A stretch of DNA of 46,428 nt from Halomonas heilongjiangensis (GTDB lineage: Bacteria; Pseudomonadota; Gammaproteobacteria; Pseudomonadales; Halomonadaceae), in NCBI RefSeq assembly GCF_002879645.1, contig NZ_PNRE01000093.1, forward strand, positions 1 through 46,428, given 5' to 3'. This document shows positions 1-8,025 of this stretch, in pieces. Numbering within the stretch: the first letter of the stretch is position 1; every line of letters starts with the position of its first letter. A program made the translations under genes and the position numbers. The notes beneath the pieces are model-generated. The model searched no databases. It was given only the letters and a program-made list of their open reading frames with translations, and was not told where the DNA came from.

Positions 1-182
1 TGGTGCTGGCCGGACGCCTGGCCCCGGGCTGGCAGGCGGCCTTCGACGAGGGGGTCAGCGCCGCCTTCGCCCTCGCCGATGGCCCCATGACCCTCGACGA
101 GGCGCTGGAACGCTGCGCCGAGCTGCTGGCCGACCGGGCCGAGAGCCTGGTGCGGCTGCTGAGGGCGATGCCCGGGGCGTGA
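1..182 (+). CDS. C-terminal fragment of an unidentified protein
   Basis: An open frame enters from the left edge (codons begin at position 3) and stops with TGA at 180-182, giving the last 59 residues of a protein. The tail is Ala/Leu/Arg-rich and looks helical, with no motif I recognise. It reads in the same direction as dps and lies 140 bases before it, but dps has its own promoter-like sequence, so no operon link is implied. Codon use looks like that of its neighbours. The family cannot be named from this fragment. Confidence 0.6.
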   Translation, partial: VLAGRLAPGWQAAFDEGVSAAFALADGPMTLDEALERCAELLADRAESLVRLLRAMPGA

Positions 183-263
183 GACGGCCCCCTTGAAACC
201 TCGGGTGCCCGTCGGCATGTCCTCTCATGCAGTAACGCTATGGAAACGATCGTCAGAATTCGC

Positions 264-293
264 TTATCCGCTGCCCGGGCAGCGGCTTACACT
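264..293 (+). promoter_or_regulatory. Putative dps promoter containing an 18-bp perfect palindrome
   Basis: A -10-like TACACT lies at 288-293, with a weak -35-like TTATCC at 264-269. The spacer between them is almost filled by a perfect 9+9 palindrome at 268-285 (CCGCTGCCCGGGCAGCGG). A palindrome between -35 and -10 is where a repressor or MerR-type operator would sit. The -10 context resembles the sigma-S type known for dps genes elsewhere. The palindrome is seen directly; the promoter and any regulator are inferred. Confidence 0.4.
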
Positions 294-322
294 CGCCCCA
301 TCGCGATCAAGGAGGCATCCGC

Positions 323-796
323 ATGAGCGACACCAATACCATCGGCCTGCACCAGGCCAGCGCCAGCCAGTTGGCCGAGAAACTCAACGAGCTGCTGGCC
401 AACTACCAGATCTTCTACATGAATGTGCGTGGCTACCACTGGAACGTGAAGGGCCGGCAGTTCTTCCAGCTCCACGAGAAGTTCGAGGAGCTCTACACCG
501 ACCTGCTGACCAAGGTCGACGAGGTCGCCGAGCGTATCCTGACCCTGGGTCACCAGCCGGTGCACGCCTACAGCGACTACGTGAAGGTCTCGAAGATCAC
601 CGAGGACAAGAACGTCCACGACGGCGAGGCCTGCGTGCGGGGCGTGCTCGAGGGCTACCAGACCCTGATCGAGCTGCAGCGCGAGCTCCTCTCGCTGGCC
701 TCCGACGCCGACGACGAGGGCACCGCTGCCCAGGCCGGCGACTATATCCGCGAGCAGGAGAAGACCGTCTGGATGCTCGGCGCCTATCTCGGCTGA
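323..796 (+). CDS. dps: Dps-family DNA-binding ferritin-like protein
   Basis: This 157-residue protein has the length and sequence of Dps mini-ferritins, which form cytoplasmic dodecamers that oxidise Fe(II) with hydrogen peroxide and store it, shielding DNA from Fenton chemistry. The intersubunit ferroxidase ligands are present with the family spacing: His39 (in YHWNVKG), His51, Glu55 (acidic position), Asp66 and Glu70. The N-terminal tail is short and has only one Lys before residue 40, so direct DNA binding by a lysine tail, as in E. coli Dps, is not assured. The start is fixed by an AAGGAGG Shine-Dalgarno nine bases upstream. It appears monocistronic, with a GC-rich hairpin just after the stop. 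Confidence 0.95.
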   Translation: MSDTNTIGLHQASASQLAEKLNELLANYQIFYMNVRGYHWNVKGRQFFQLHEKFEELYTDLLTKVDEVAERILTLGHQPVHAYSDYVKVSKITEDKNVHDGEACVRGVLEGYQTLIELQRELLSLASDADDEGTAAQAGDYIREQEKTVWMLGAYLG

Positions 797-818
797 ACCA
801 CCGGCCCCGCTCGTGACG

Positions 819-2249
819 TCACGACGCCGCCCCTCCGGGCGGCGTCATCGTATCCGTGCCGGCCCCGGTCTCGCCGTCGGCGTCACTCCCCGCCGCCTCC
901 TCGGCGACGCGTCGCAGGTGGGCCGGCAGCGGCTTGCGCATGCGCACGCCCAGCCGCTGCAGCTCTCCGGCCTGGGCGACCAGGCTGCCCTGGCCGGTGG
1001 AAAGCCGGCCCATCGCCTGGCGATGGCTCTCCCGGGCCCGCTCCAGATGGCGCCCCATGTCCTCCAGGCTCTCGACGAAGCCGCTGAACTTGGTCAATAG
1101 TCGCTCGGCCCGCTCGCCGATCAGCCGCGCGTTGTCGTTCTGACGCTCCAGGCTCCACAGCCCGGCCACGGTGCGCAGGCTGGCCAGCAGGGTGGTGGGG
1201 GTGACCAGCACCACCTGCCGGGAGAAGGCATCCTGGAAGAGCTCGGGGTCGCGCTCGAAGGCGGCGGCGAAGGCCGGCTCCACCGGCACGAAGAGGAACA
1301 CGAAGTCCGGCGAATTGAGACCCGGCAGGTCGGGGTAGGCCTTGGCCGACAGGCCGCCGACATGGTCGCGTAGCGACTGCAGATGCGCCTTCAGCGCCGC
1401 CTCGCGCTCGGCGTCGTCGGCGGCGTTGACCACCCGGGTCCAGGCGGTCAGCGACACCTTGGCGTCGATGATCAGGTGGCGCCCCTCGGGCAGGTAGATC
1501 ACCGCATCGGGGCGCTGGCGGCCCTGCTCACCGTGCAGCGAGACCTCGCGGCGATACTCGATGTCGCGTCGCAGGCCACTGCGTTCGAGCACCGTCTCGA
1601 GCATCAGCTCGCCCCAGTTGCCCTGCATCTTGCGGTCGCCCTTGAGGGCCCGGGCCAGTTCATTGGCCTCGTCGCCCAGGCGGGCGTTGAGGCCGGCCAA
1701 CTGCTCGAGCTGGGCCTTGAGCGAACCGCGCTCCCGCTGCTCCTGGCCGTGCAGCTCCTCGACCCGGCGGCGGAACAGGTCGACCTGCTCGCGGAACGGG
1801 CGCAGCAGTGCCTCCAGGCTATCGCGGCTCTGCGCGCTGAAGGCGCGCTGGCGATCCTCGAAGATGCGCCCGGCGAGCTGGTGGAACTCCTCCTTGAGCC
1901 CGGCCCGCGCCTCCTCGAGCAGCGCCAGCTGCTCCCGGTGGCGGCTGGTCAACTGGTCCCGTTCCACCTCGAGCCGCGCACAGCGCTCGCGGTGCTCGGC
2001 CACCTGCTCCCGGGCAGCGGCCAGCGCCGCCTCGGTGGCCTCGAGCCGTTCGCGGCTGGCGTCGAGCTGGGCATCGCTGTGGGCCAGTTCCTGCTCGAGC
2101 CGCCGGGTGGCGACCTCCCCTTCGGCCCGGGCCCCCGCCAGGGCGACGACACGCCGCCGCCAGACCAACGCCCAGCCACTCGCCACCAGCAGCAGCCCCC
2201 CCAGCACCGCCGCCACCAGCCAGCCGGTCTCCTGCAACTGCTCGATCAT
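819..2249 (-). CDS. rmuC: DNA recombination protein RmuC homologue
   Basis: This 476-residue protein has the RmuC layout. An N-terminal membrane anchor (about residues 10-30) is followed by a long Glu/Arg/Gln-rich coiled coil (about 35-190), and then the RmuC domain (about 200-420) with the typical stretches MQGNWGELMLETVLERSGL, PDAVIYLPEGRHLIIDAKVS and FVFLFVPVEPAF. RmuC proteins limit inversions at short inverted repeats, and a PD-(D/E)XK-like nuclease fold has been proposed; the IIDAK segment would be part of that core. The start at 2249 puts the hydrophobic anchor directly at the N-terminus. It converges on dps, and its last codons carry the shared hairpin. The C-terminal tail after about residue 450 is low-complexity and probably disordered. 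Confidence 0.93.
   Translation of the reverse strand: MIEQLQETGWLVAAVLGGLLLVASGWALVWRRRVVALAGARAEGEVATRRLEQELAHSDAQLDASRERLEATEAALAAAREQVAEHRERCARLEVERDQLTSRHREQLALLEEARAGLKEEFHQLAGRIFEDRQRAFSAQSRDSLEALLRPFREQVDLFRRRVEELHGQEQRERGSLKAQLEQLAGLNARLGDEANELARALKGDRKMQGNWGELMLETVLERSGLRRDIEYRREVSLHGEQGRQRPDAVIYLPEGRHLIIDAKVSLTAWTRVVNAADDAEREAALKAHLQSLRDHVGGLSAKAYPDLPGLNSPDFVFLFVPVEPAFAAAFERDPELFQDAFSRQVVLVTPTTLLASLRTVAGLWSLERQNDNARLIGERAERLLTKFSGFVESLEDMGRHLERARESHRQAMGRLSTGQGSLVAQAGELQRLGVRMRKPLPAHLRRVAEEAAGSDADGETGAGTDTMTPPGGAAS
823..846. terminator. Hairpin at the dps/rmuC convergent junction
   Basis: A perfect 10-bp stem (823-832 with 837-846) with a 4-base loop lies 27 bases after the dps stop and inside the last codons of the convergent rmuC gene. 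No T-run follows on either strand, so it may work as a Rho-assisted or bidirectional terminator. The structure is certain; its function is inferred. Confidence 0.45.
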
Positions 2250-2304
2250 CGCGTCCTCGAATGTGGAGAGAATCGGGAAAAGCCTGCCATATCAGCGAAC
2301 ACTG

Positions 2305-2333
2305 TTCGAGCGACGCTCGCCGGGGACTATACT
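2305..2333 (+). promoter_or_regulatory. Candidate promoter of the His-rich protein gene
   Basis: The -10-like TATACT (2328-2333) is preceded by C, giving CTATACT, which matches the sigma-S preference. A weak TTCGAG (2305-2310) stands 17 bases upstream. An inverted repeat CGAGC-GAC-GCTCG (2307-2319) overlaps the spacer. The start codon follows about 60 bases downstream. The motifs are seen; the sigma factor and operator assignments are inference. Confidence 0.4.
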
Positions 2334-2394
2334 CCCACCAGGAAACGCAGGGGTGAATCACCAACGTTATAGGCTCGTCCCCGGAGGACACCCC

Positions 2395-2754
2395 ATGAAA
2401 CGACTCTTGATGGCCGCCGCGATCGCGGCCCTGACCCTGGCCATGAGCCTGCCGGCGATGGCCGATCGCCACCGTCACGGCGGCTACGGCCCGCAGGTGC
2501 ACCACCACTACCATCAACACGACTATCGCGCCGACCGCGGCCGGCACCATCACAAGCACCGCCACAAGGCGTATCGCAAGCACCGCGCGGGACCACCACG
2601 CCGCGTGGTCGAACACCACTACTACTCGGCACCGTCCCGCGACCGCTACTATCGCGACCGCCACTACCGTGACCGCCACTACCGCGGCCATACCGATATC
2701 CCGCTGGTCTCGGTGGACGGCTACCCGCTGCTGCGCATCCAGGTCAATCACTGA
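2395..2754 (+). CDS. Secreted histidine-rich small protein
   Basis: This 119-residue protein starts with a clear signal peptide (MKRLLMAAAIAALTL..., cleavage likely after AMA at residue 23). The mature part is very rich in His (19), Arg and Tyr. It includes HHHYHQH and HHHKHRH clusters, an HYRDRHYRDRHYRG repeat near residues 87-99, and a short ordered-looking end (IPLVSVDGYPLLRIQVNH). Such composition suggests periplasmic binding of Ni, Zn or Cu, or an acid-stress chaperone-like role; neither is shown. The start is set by GGAGGACACCCC before ATG, and a hairpin follows the stop. It is a single-gene unit with its own promoter-like sequence. No family could be named with confidence. Confidence 0.75.
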   Translation: MKRLLMAAAIAALTLAMSLPAMADRHRHGGYGPQVHHHYHQHDYRADRGRHHHKHRHKAYRKHRAGPPRRVVEHHYYSAPSRDRYYRDRHYRDRHYRGHTDIPLVSVDGYPLLRIQVNH

Positions 2755-2767
2755 CCCCTCGCCAGGA

Positions 2768-2803
2768 TCGGCGCCGCGCCCCCGAGGGCCGGCGCCGACT
2801 TTC
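2768..2803 (+). terminator. Terminator of the His-rich protein gene
   Basis: A 9-bp perfect stem (2768-2776 with 2790-2798) is followed by CTTTCC, 14 bases after the stop codon. It also sits between convergent genes and could stop pepD transcripts. Confidence 0.55.
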
Positions 2804-2823
2804 CTCGGGTGAGGTCGTGCCCG

Positions 2824-4281
2824 TTACTGAGCGAGGTCCTCGATCAGGCCCCTGAGCAACCCCCAGAACTCCTCGACGGAGGCCAGCTCCACCCGCTCGT
2901 CGGGGGAGTGGGCGCCGCGAATCAGCGGGCCGAAGGAGATCATCTCCAGGTGCGGGTACTTGCCACCGAGGATGCCGCACTCGAGTCCGGCATGGATCAC
3001 CAGCACCTCGGGGTCGCTGCCCAGGTGCGCCTGGTGCAGGCGCCGGAAACGCGCCAGCAGGGCGCTCTCGGGGGCCGGGGTCCAGCCCGGATAGGCGTTC
3101 TCGACCCGGGTGCGGGCACCGATCAGCTCGAACAGCGCCCGGAAGCGATCGGCCAGGTCCAGGGTGGCGCTGTCACGCAGCGAGCGCACCAGGGCACCGA
3201 GCCGAAAGCGCCCCCCCTCCAGGCTGACCACGCCCAGGTTGTTCGACGTCTCCACCACGCCGGGCAGCTCGCTGCTCATGCGCTCGACGCCGCAGGGCGC
3301 CACGTGCAGCGCCCCGATCAGCATGCGGCTGGCATGGGCGGTGAGGGCCTCGGCAGGGCGCGCATCTTGCGACTCGAGCGCCAGCGACAGCCCTTCGTCC
3401 ACCCCGGCCAGTTCGGCGCGCAGCTCGGCCTCGAGCGCCGCCACACGCTCGCGGGCATGCTCGCGCTCGTCGGCCGGCAGCGCCAGGGTGGCGAAGGCCT
3501 CCCGCGGCAGGGCGTTGCGCAGGGTGCCGCCCCGATAGTCGATCAGGCGGGCATCGAAAGGCTCGAGCGAGCGCAGCACCCGCACCAGCAGGCGATTGGC
3601 ATTGCCGCGCCCCTTGTGGATGTCGATCCCCGAGTGGCCGCCGACCAGGCCGGTCAGCGAGAGGCGCAGGGCGACCTCGTCGTCGGCCAGGGCGGCGGTG
3701 GGCAACTGCGCCTCGACGACCACGTCGGCACCACCGGCGCAGCCGATGAACACCTGGCCGCGATCCTCGGAGTCCAGGTTCAGCAGTACCCGTCCTTCCA
3801 GCCAGTCCTCGGCCAGGTTCAGGGCGCCCCCCATGCCCGACTCCTCCTCCAGGGTAAACAGCGCCTCGAGTGGGCCGTGCACCAGGGTCTCGTCCTCGAG
3901 GAGCGCCAGCGTCGCCGCCACGCCCAGGCCGTTGTCGGCGCCCAGGGTGGTATCGCGGGCGTGCAGCCAGCCATCGGCCACATAGGTGGCGATCGGGTCG
4001 CGGGTGAAGTCGTGGGGATGGTCGGCGTTGGCCTGGGCCACCATGTCCAGGTGGCCCTGCAGGATCACGCCGGGGGAGCGCTCGTGGCCGGGGGTGGCGG
4101 CCTTGCGGAGGCGCAGGTTGCCGAAGGCGTCGCGGTCATGGGCGAGGCCCCGCGCCTCGGCCCACTCCTCGAGGCGGGCCACCAGGGCCGCCTCGTGGCC
4201 GGAGGGCCGCGGCGTGTTGCACAGGGTGCGGAAGTGGCGCCAGAGCGGCTGCGGCGAGAGTTGCTCGAGATGTGCGTTCAT
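2824..4281 (-). CDS. pepD: Aminoacyl-histidine dipeptidase (peptidase D, M20 family)
   Basis: This 485-residue cytosolic zinc dipeptidase matches the PepD/carnosinase-like family in length and motifs. It carries the M20 active-site series: GHLDM (His77, Asp79), GADNGLG (bridging Asp116) and the catalytic Glu pair at about 145-146 in LEEESGMGG. A further metal-ligand region (LNLDSED) and the C-terminal HAGLECG...H segment follow. The family releases His and other residues from Xaa-His dipeptides for nitrogen and carbon recycling. The protein is full length. tmcA lies upstream on the same strand, 61 bases away, so co-transcription is possible but not shown. Confidence 0.94.
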   Translation of the reverse strand: MNAHLEQLSPQPLWRHFRTLCNTPRPSGHEAALVARLEEWAEARGLAHDRDAFGNLRLRKAATPGHERSPGVILQGHLDMVAQANADHPHDFTRDPIATYVADGWLHARDTTLGADNGLGVAATLALLEDETLVHGPLEALFTLEEESGMGGALNLAEDWLEGRVLLNLDSEDRGQVFIGCAGGADVVVEAQLPTAALADDEVALRLSLTGLVGGHSGIDIHKGRGNANRLLVRVLRSLEPFDARLIDYRGGTLRNALPREAFATLALPADEREHARERVAALEAELRAELAGVDEGLSLALESQDARPAEALTAHASRMLIGALHVAPCGVERMSSELPGVVETSNNLGVVSLEGGRFRLGALVRSLRDSATLDLADRFRALFELIGARTRVENAYPGWTPAPESALLARFRRLHQAHLGSDPEVLVIHAGLECGILGGKYPHLEMISFGPLIRGAHSPDERVELASVEEFWGLLRGLIEDLAQ

Positions 4282-4342
4282 GCGGGTTCTTCTTCGGCGT
4301 TTACCGGGCTACCTTACCCACCGCCCCGTGGCATGGAAAGCC

Positions 4343-6499
4343 TCAGGCGACCCGCTCGCGCAGAACCGCCACCGCCTGGCGCAGCCGTGCCGTGACCTCC
4401 CGCTGCCCCGACACCCGCAGCCAGGCCACCAACCCGCCCGTTCCGTACCCCTGGAAGGCCCAGGCCACCAGCAGGCCGAGGTCGGGGTCATCCCGGGAAA
4501 AGCCCATGGCCAGGGCCCGGCGGGCCAGCGCCTGCAGTGCCGGACGGGCCAGTGCCGGCTCGCGATGGCCAAAGGCCACGTCGTCGATATCCACCAGGTC
4601 GCCGGGGCCCGGCACCGGGCCCTCCCCCTCGGCCAGCAGGGCCGCCGCCACCTCGGGTTCTAGCCCCGCGAGCTCGAAGGCCAGCAATCCCGGCAGCTGG
4701 CGCTGGAACCGTGCCTGGAGGTCGGCGGCCAGCCGCTCGCCACGGGCGCTGACCGGCGCCACCACCATCAGGGCATGCTCGCCGGTGGCCGTCTCACGGG
4801 TCAGCCCGAGCCGCACGGCGCAAAAGCCCAGCGCCTGCCAGAAGGCGATCAGCCCCGCCTCGGCACCGAAGCTCGCCCCCAGCAGGTCGATCGAGTCGTG
4901 GCGGGCCCGCTGCCGCTCGGCCTCGAGCAGGCGACGACCGAGCCCACGGCGCCGCTGGCCGGGGTGCACGGCGATCCGCAGCACCCGGCGCAGCCGTCCC
5001 GACAGGGCCTCGCGGCAGCCGGCGTGGGCGGCCAGCGACTGGGCCATCAGGTGGCCTCGCGGCCGCCGCTCCCCGCGGGCGACCCGTTCGGCCAGCTCGG
5101 CATCGAAGCCGCCTTCGTCGGTGGTGACCAGCACCGCCTGGGGGCTAATGCCCGCCGTCAGGGTCGCGATCCCCACCCCCGGCCCATCCAGCAGTCGCCG
5201 CAGGTCGCTCGGGGTGGTCCGGTAGTGAGCCTGGACGAGTAGCCCGAACAGCTCGCGGAGCCGCGACTCGTCGTTGGCCAGTTCGGCCCGCCGAGCGCGC
5301 CGCAGCGTCGGCGGGGCATCCAGGGCGTCGCCGGGCTCGGCGTCGAGCAGCAGCAGGCGAGTGACCAGGGCCTCCAGCGGATCGCCGGCCGCCCAGCGGA
5401 TGGGCTCGCTCAGGTGGCAGGCCTGCCACTCCGGTGTCCGTTGCTCGAGTCGCCGGCGAAAGCGCAGGGCGAACCCTCGCCCCGAGCCCTCGTAGCCATG
5501 CACCGTGGTGGCGAAGGCGATGCGCGGGAAGGCCTCGAGCCACTCGCCGAGCAGGGCGGCGGGTATCGCCGCCGCCTCGTCCACCAGCAACCGCTGGCCG
5601 GGGCCGCCCACCTCGCCTCGCCGGGTCAGCGCCGTCAGTTCGTCGGGGGGCAGGAAGGCGACCCGTCCCGCGTTGAGCACGAAGGCGTGGCCCTGCCGGC
5701 GGCCCTCGGGGCAGAGCGCCTCGAGGCGCTCGAACAGCGCCGCCACGGCCGACGGACGCGGAGCCGTCACCAGGATGCGCGGCTCGCCCCCCGCCAGCAG
5801 CCGGGCGCAGGCGATGCCCAGCGCCGCGCTCTTGCCACGGCCGCGATCGGCGGTGAGCACCAGCGGACGGCGACGGCGTAGCCGGGTGAGCCGTGCCACG
5901 GCATCCGCCTGGTCGCGGGTCAGGCAATCCGCATCGGTGGAAGGCGGGGGCTCGGCAGGGGCGATGGGCAGCGGCGGCAACCGGAGCTCGCCAGCGGCCG
6001 GCCAGTGCACGACGCCGGGGGCGAGGCAGAGCTGCCGCGCCAGGCGTCGCAGGTAATGCGCGGTCAGCCCCTCGGCCCGGTAAGGGTGCTCCGCCAGCCG
6101 GGCGTAGTCGGCATCGGGCCGCCGGCCCCAGTCGGGAGGGGTCATCAGTACCAGCAGCCCCCCCGCCCGCAGGGTGCCGGCAAGCGCCCCGAAGGCGTCG
6201 GGGTCGAAACCGGCATCGTCGGACACCGCATCGATCACCAGCAGGCCCTGCTCGCCACCCAGCCGGGTCCGGGCCTTCGAGGGCGCCAGCCAGTGCCGGA
6301 CCTCGAGCCCGGAGGGGGGCTGCGCCGCGACCCAGAGCGGTGCGGCCCAGTCACCGGACCGCCACAGTGCCCGGGCCCGGGAGCGGCACTCGTCCGGCGC
6401 GCCGGTCAGCCACACCAGGCCACGCCAGCGCCGCGCCGCCAGGCTGCGGGCATGGTCGAGCAGCGCCTCGATGGCCGCCATCGAGCAATCGTCAGGCAT
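4343..6499 (-). CDS. tmcA: tRNA(Met) cytidine acetyltransferase TmcA
   Basis: This 718-residue enzyme makes N4-acetylcytidine at the wobble base of elongator tRNA-Met using acetyl-CoA and ATP, which sharpens AUG decoding. The domain order fits: an N-terminal domain (about 1-190), an RNA-helicase-like ATPase with Walker A ADRGRGKSA (Lys223) and Walker B LLVDEAA (Asp307-Glu308), a GNAT domain with the acetyl-CoA loop HPGQRRRGLGRRLL around residue 510, and a C-terminal tRNA-binding region. The start at 6499 is supported by GGAGGGAGG about 10 bases upstream. A Met at codon 7 is a less likely alternative. Upstream is a 356-base intergenic stretch shared with the divergent TRAP operon. Confidence 0.93.
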   Translation of the reverse strand: MPDDCSMAAIEALLDHARSLAARRWRGLVWLTGAPDECRSRARALWRSGDWAAPLWVAAQPPSGLEVRHWLAPSKARTRLGGEQGLLVIDAVSDDAGFDPDAFGALAGTLRAGGLLVLMTPPDWGRRPDADYARLAEHPYRAEGLTAHYLRRLARQLCLAPGVVHWPAAGELRLPPLPIAPAEPPPSTDADCLTRDQADAVARLTRLRRRRPLVLTADRGRGKSAALGIACARLLAGGEPRILVTAPRPSAVAALFERLEALCPEGRRQGHAFVLNAGRVAFLPPDELTALTRRGEVGGPGQRLLVDEAAAIPAALLGEWLEAFPRIAFATTVHGYEGSGRGFALRFRRRLEQRTPEWQACHLSEPIRWAAGDPLEALVTRLLLLDAEPGDALDAPPTLRRARRAELANDESRLRELFGLLVQAHYRTTPSDLRRLLDGPGVGIATLTAGISPQAVLVTTDEGGFDAELAERVARGERRPRGHLMAQSLAAHAGCREALSGRLRRVLRIAVHPGQRRRGLGRRLLEAERQRARHDSIDLLGASFGAEAGLIAFWQALGFCAVRLGLTRETATGEHALMVVAPVSARGERLAADLQARFQRQLPGLLAFELAGLEPEVAAALLAEGEGPVPGPGDLVDIDDVAFGHREPALARPALQALARRALAMGFSRDDPDLGLLVAWAFQGYGTGGLVAWLRVSGQREVTARLRQAVAVLRERVA

Positions 6500-6855
6500 G
6501 GCAAGGTGCCTCCCTCCGGCTGAACTTTAGTCGTATCTTCGCGTGCTATTCAACGCAGCGGGCAACATCCGCGATGCTAATTGAGACGGCACCGAATCAT
6601 TCAAACCATTGATTGAAAACTCTTTCCCCTGACCGCCCGGGCCGCCCGCGCCCGACCCCGGCGATCCGGTCGCCCTCCACCGGGCCCTATCGATTGTGAC
6701 AGTCACCCCATGCTAGCTTGTCCTGCATGCCGACCTGCCCACCCGGTCAAGCCCACGGGCAGGCGGTGCCGCCACCGCCCCGAGACTACAATGGATGCGG
6801 CCTCGGCGTTTCTGCTTCTTCTCGACAACAGAACAACCCCACCAGGGAGCGCATC
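6500..6855. promoter_or_regulatory. Divergent intergenic region between tmcA and the TRAP operon
   Basis: This 356-base stretch has no convincing gene. It holds an inverted repeat GTGAC-A-GTCAC at 6696-6706, which looks like an operator. A -10-like TACAAT lies just before ATGGATGC, and an AGGGAG Shine-Dalgarno precedes dctP. The part next to tmcA is AT-richer (around 6530-6625) and probably contains the tmcA promoter. I saw no clear sigma-54 -24/-12 pair, although such promoters are common for C4-dicarboxylate TRAP systems. Function is inferred. Confidence 0.35.
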
Positions 6856-7959
6856 ATGAAGAAGACAACCAAGCTTACTCTCACCGGCCTGGCCGCCGGC
6901 ATCGCCCTAGCGGCCCTTTCCTCCACCGCCCAGGCCCAGGAGCGGTGGACCATGACCACCACCTGGCCGGATAGCATCGACCTGATCGAGATCGACCGCC
7001 ACTGGGTGGAGCTGGTCAACAAGCTGGCCGGCGACGAACTGCAGATCGAATTCCGCGCCGGCGGCACCCTGATGCCCGGCACCGAGGTGTTCGACGCCAC
7101 CGAGACCGGCAGCATCGAGGCCGCCGGCGACTGGCCGGGCTACTGGGCGGGCCGCGACTCGGCATTCTCGCCGCTGGCCGCCACGCCCAGCCTGTTCAAC
7201 GCCTTCGACTACCTCAACTGGATCCAGCAGTGGGGCGGCTTCGAGCTCTACCAGGAGGTCTACGGCCAGTACGACATGGTCTACCTGCCCTACGGTATCA
7301 CCAACAACGAGTCCGGCTTCATGGGTCGCACCCCCATCGAGAGCCTGGCCGACCTCGACGGCAAGCGCCTGCGTCTCTCGGGCCGCGACCAGGGTCGGGT
7401 GCTAGAGCGCCTGGGCGGCTCCCAGGTCACCCTCTCCGGCGGCGAGATCTACCAGGCCGTGGAGCGCGGCGTGGTCGACGGTGCCGAGTTCTCGACCCCG
7501 GGGGTCGACTACAACGCCGGCTTCGCCGAGGTGGTCGAATACTGGGCGACGCCCGGCTGGCACCAGTCGGCCAGCGTGTTCGGCGTGATGATCAACAAGG
7601 ACGCCTGGGACGCCCTCTCCGAGGAGACCCAGGAGAAGCTGAAGATCGCCGCCGATGCCACCCTGGCCTGGTCGCTGGCCTGGTCCGAGCGCGAGTCGAC
7701 CGAGGGTACCATCAAGTTCCAGGAGGCCGGCGTGGAGATCTCCACCTATGACGCCGAGGACATGGCCCGTATCCAGGAAGTGACCAACGAAGTGATCGTG
7801 GAAGGCGCCTGCGAGGATCCGATGCACGCCAAGGTCTACCACTCCATGGTCAGCTACCTGCAACACTACGCCAACTGGCGCGATGTCTCGGTTCCCTACA
7901 ACATGAGCCGCAGCTTCGACAACCTGCCCGACCTCGAGGCCATCGAAGCCTGCCTGTAA
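6856..7959 (+). CDS. dctP: TRAP transporter solute-binding protein (DctP/TakP-like)
   Basis: This 367-residue periplasmic binding protein has a signal peptide (MKKTTKLTLTGLAAG..., cleaved near AQA at about residue 27) followed by a DctP domain. Landmarks are the N-terminal WTMTTTWP strand, the Arg-containing GKRLRLSGRDQGRV segment, the position of the carboxylate-binding Arg of the family, and VVDGAEFSTPGVDY. The sequence looks closer to the TakP/2-oxo-acid-lactate type than to C4-dicarboxylate DctP, from WP and DWPGYWAGRD motifs, but the ligand cannot be fixed by eye. The start was chosen for GGGAG eight bases upstream and an intact signal peptide. It heads a three-gene operon with both membrane subunits. 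Confidence 0.9.
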   Translation: MKKTTKLTLTGLAAGIALAALSSTAQAQERWTMTTTWPDSIDLIEIDRHWVELVNKLAGDELQIEFRAGGTLMPGTEVFDATETGSIEAAGDWPGYWAGRDSAFSPLAATPSLFNAFDYLNWIQQWGGFELYQEVYGQYDMVYLPYGITNNESGFMGRTPIESLADLDGKRLRLSGRDQGRVLERLGGSQVTLSGGEIYQAVERGVVDGAEFSTPGVDYNAGFAEVVEYWATPGWHQSASVFGVMINKDAWDALSEETQEKLKIAADATLAWSLAWSERESTEGTIKFQEAGVEISTYDAEDMARIQEVTNEVIVEGACEDPMHAKVYHSMVSYLQHYANWRDVSVPYNMSRSFDNLPDLEAIEACL

Positions 7960-7971
7960 GACGCTCCTGGT

Positions 7972-7995
7972 CGCCCCGGCTCTCACGCCGGGGCG
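7972..7995 (+). terminator. Intercistronic hairpin between dctP and dctQ
   Basis: A perfect 9-bp GC stem (7972-7980 with 7987-7995) with a 6-base loop lies 13 bases after dctP and 30 bases before dctQ. There is no T-run. In binding-protein operons such hairpins commonly stabilise the upstream message or cause partial termination, so that the binding protein exceeds the permeases. That role is inferred here. Confidence 0.5.
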
Positions 7996-8025
7996 TGTCA
8001 GTCCCGAGGTCGGAGACCGTATGCC

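Noticed and set aside
2809..4395. A 528-codon open frame on the plus strand opposite pepD
   Set aside because: It is the antisense shadow of a clear PepD gene in GC-rich DNA; its product is Gly/Gln/His-rich with no domain.
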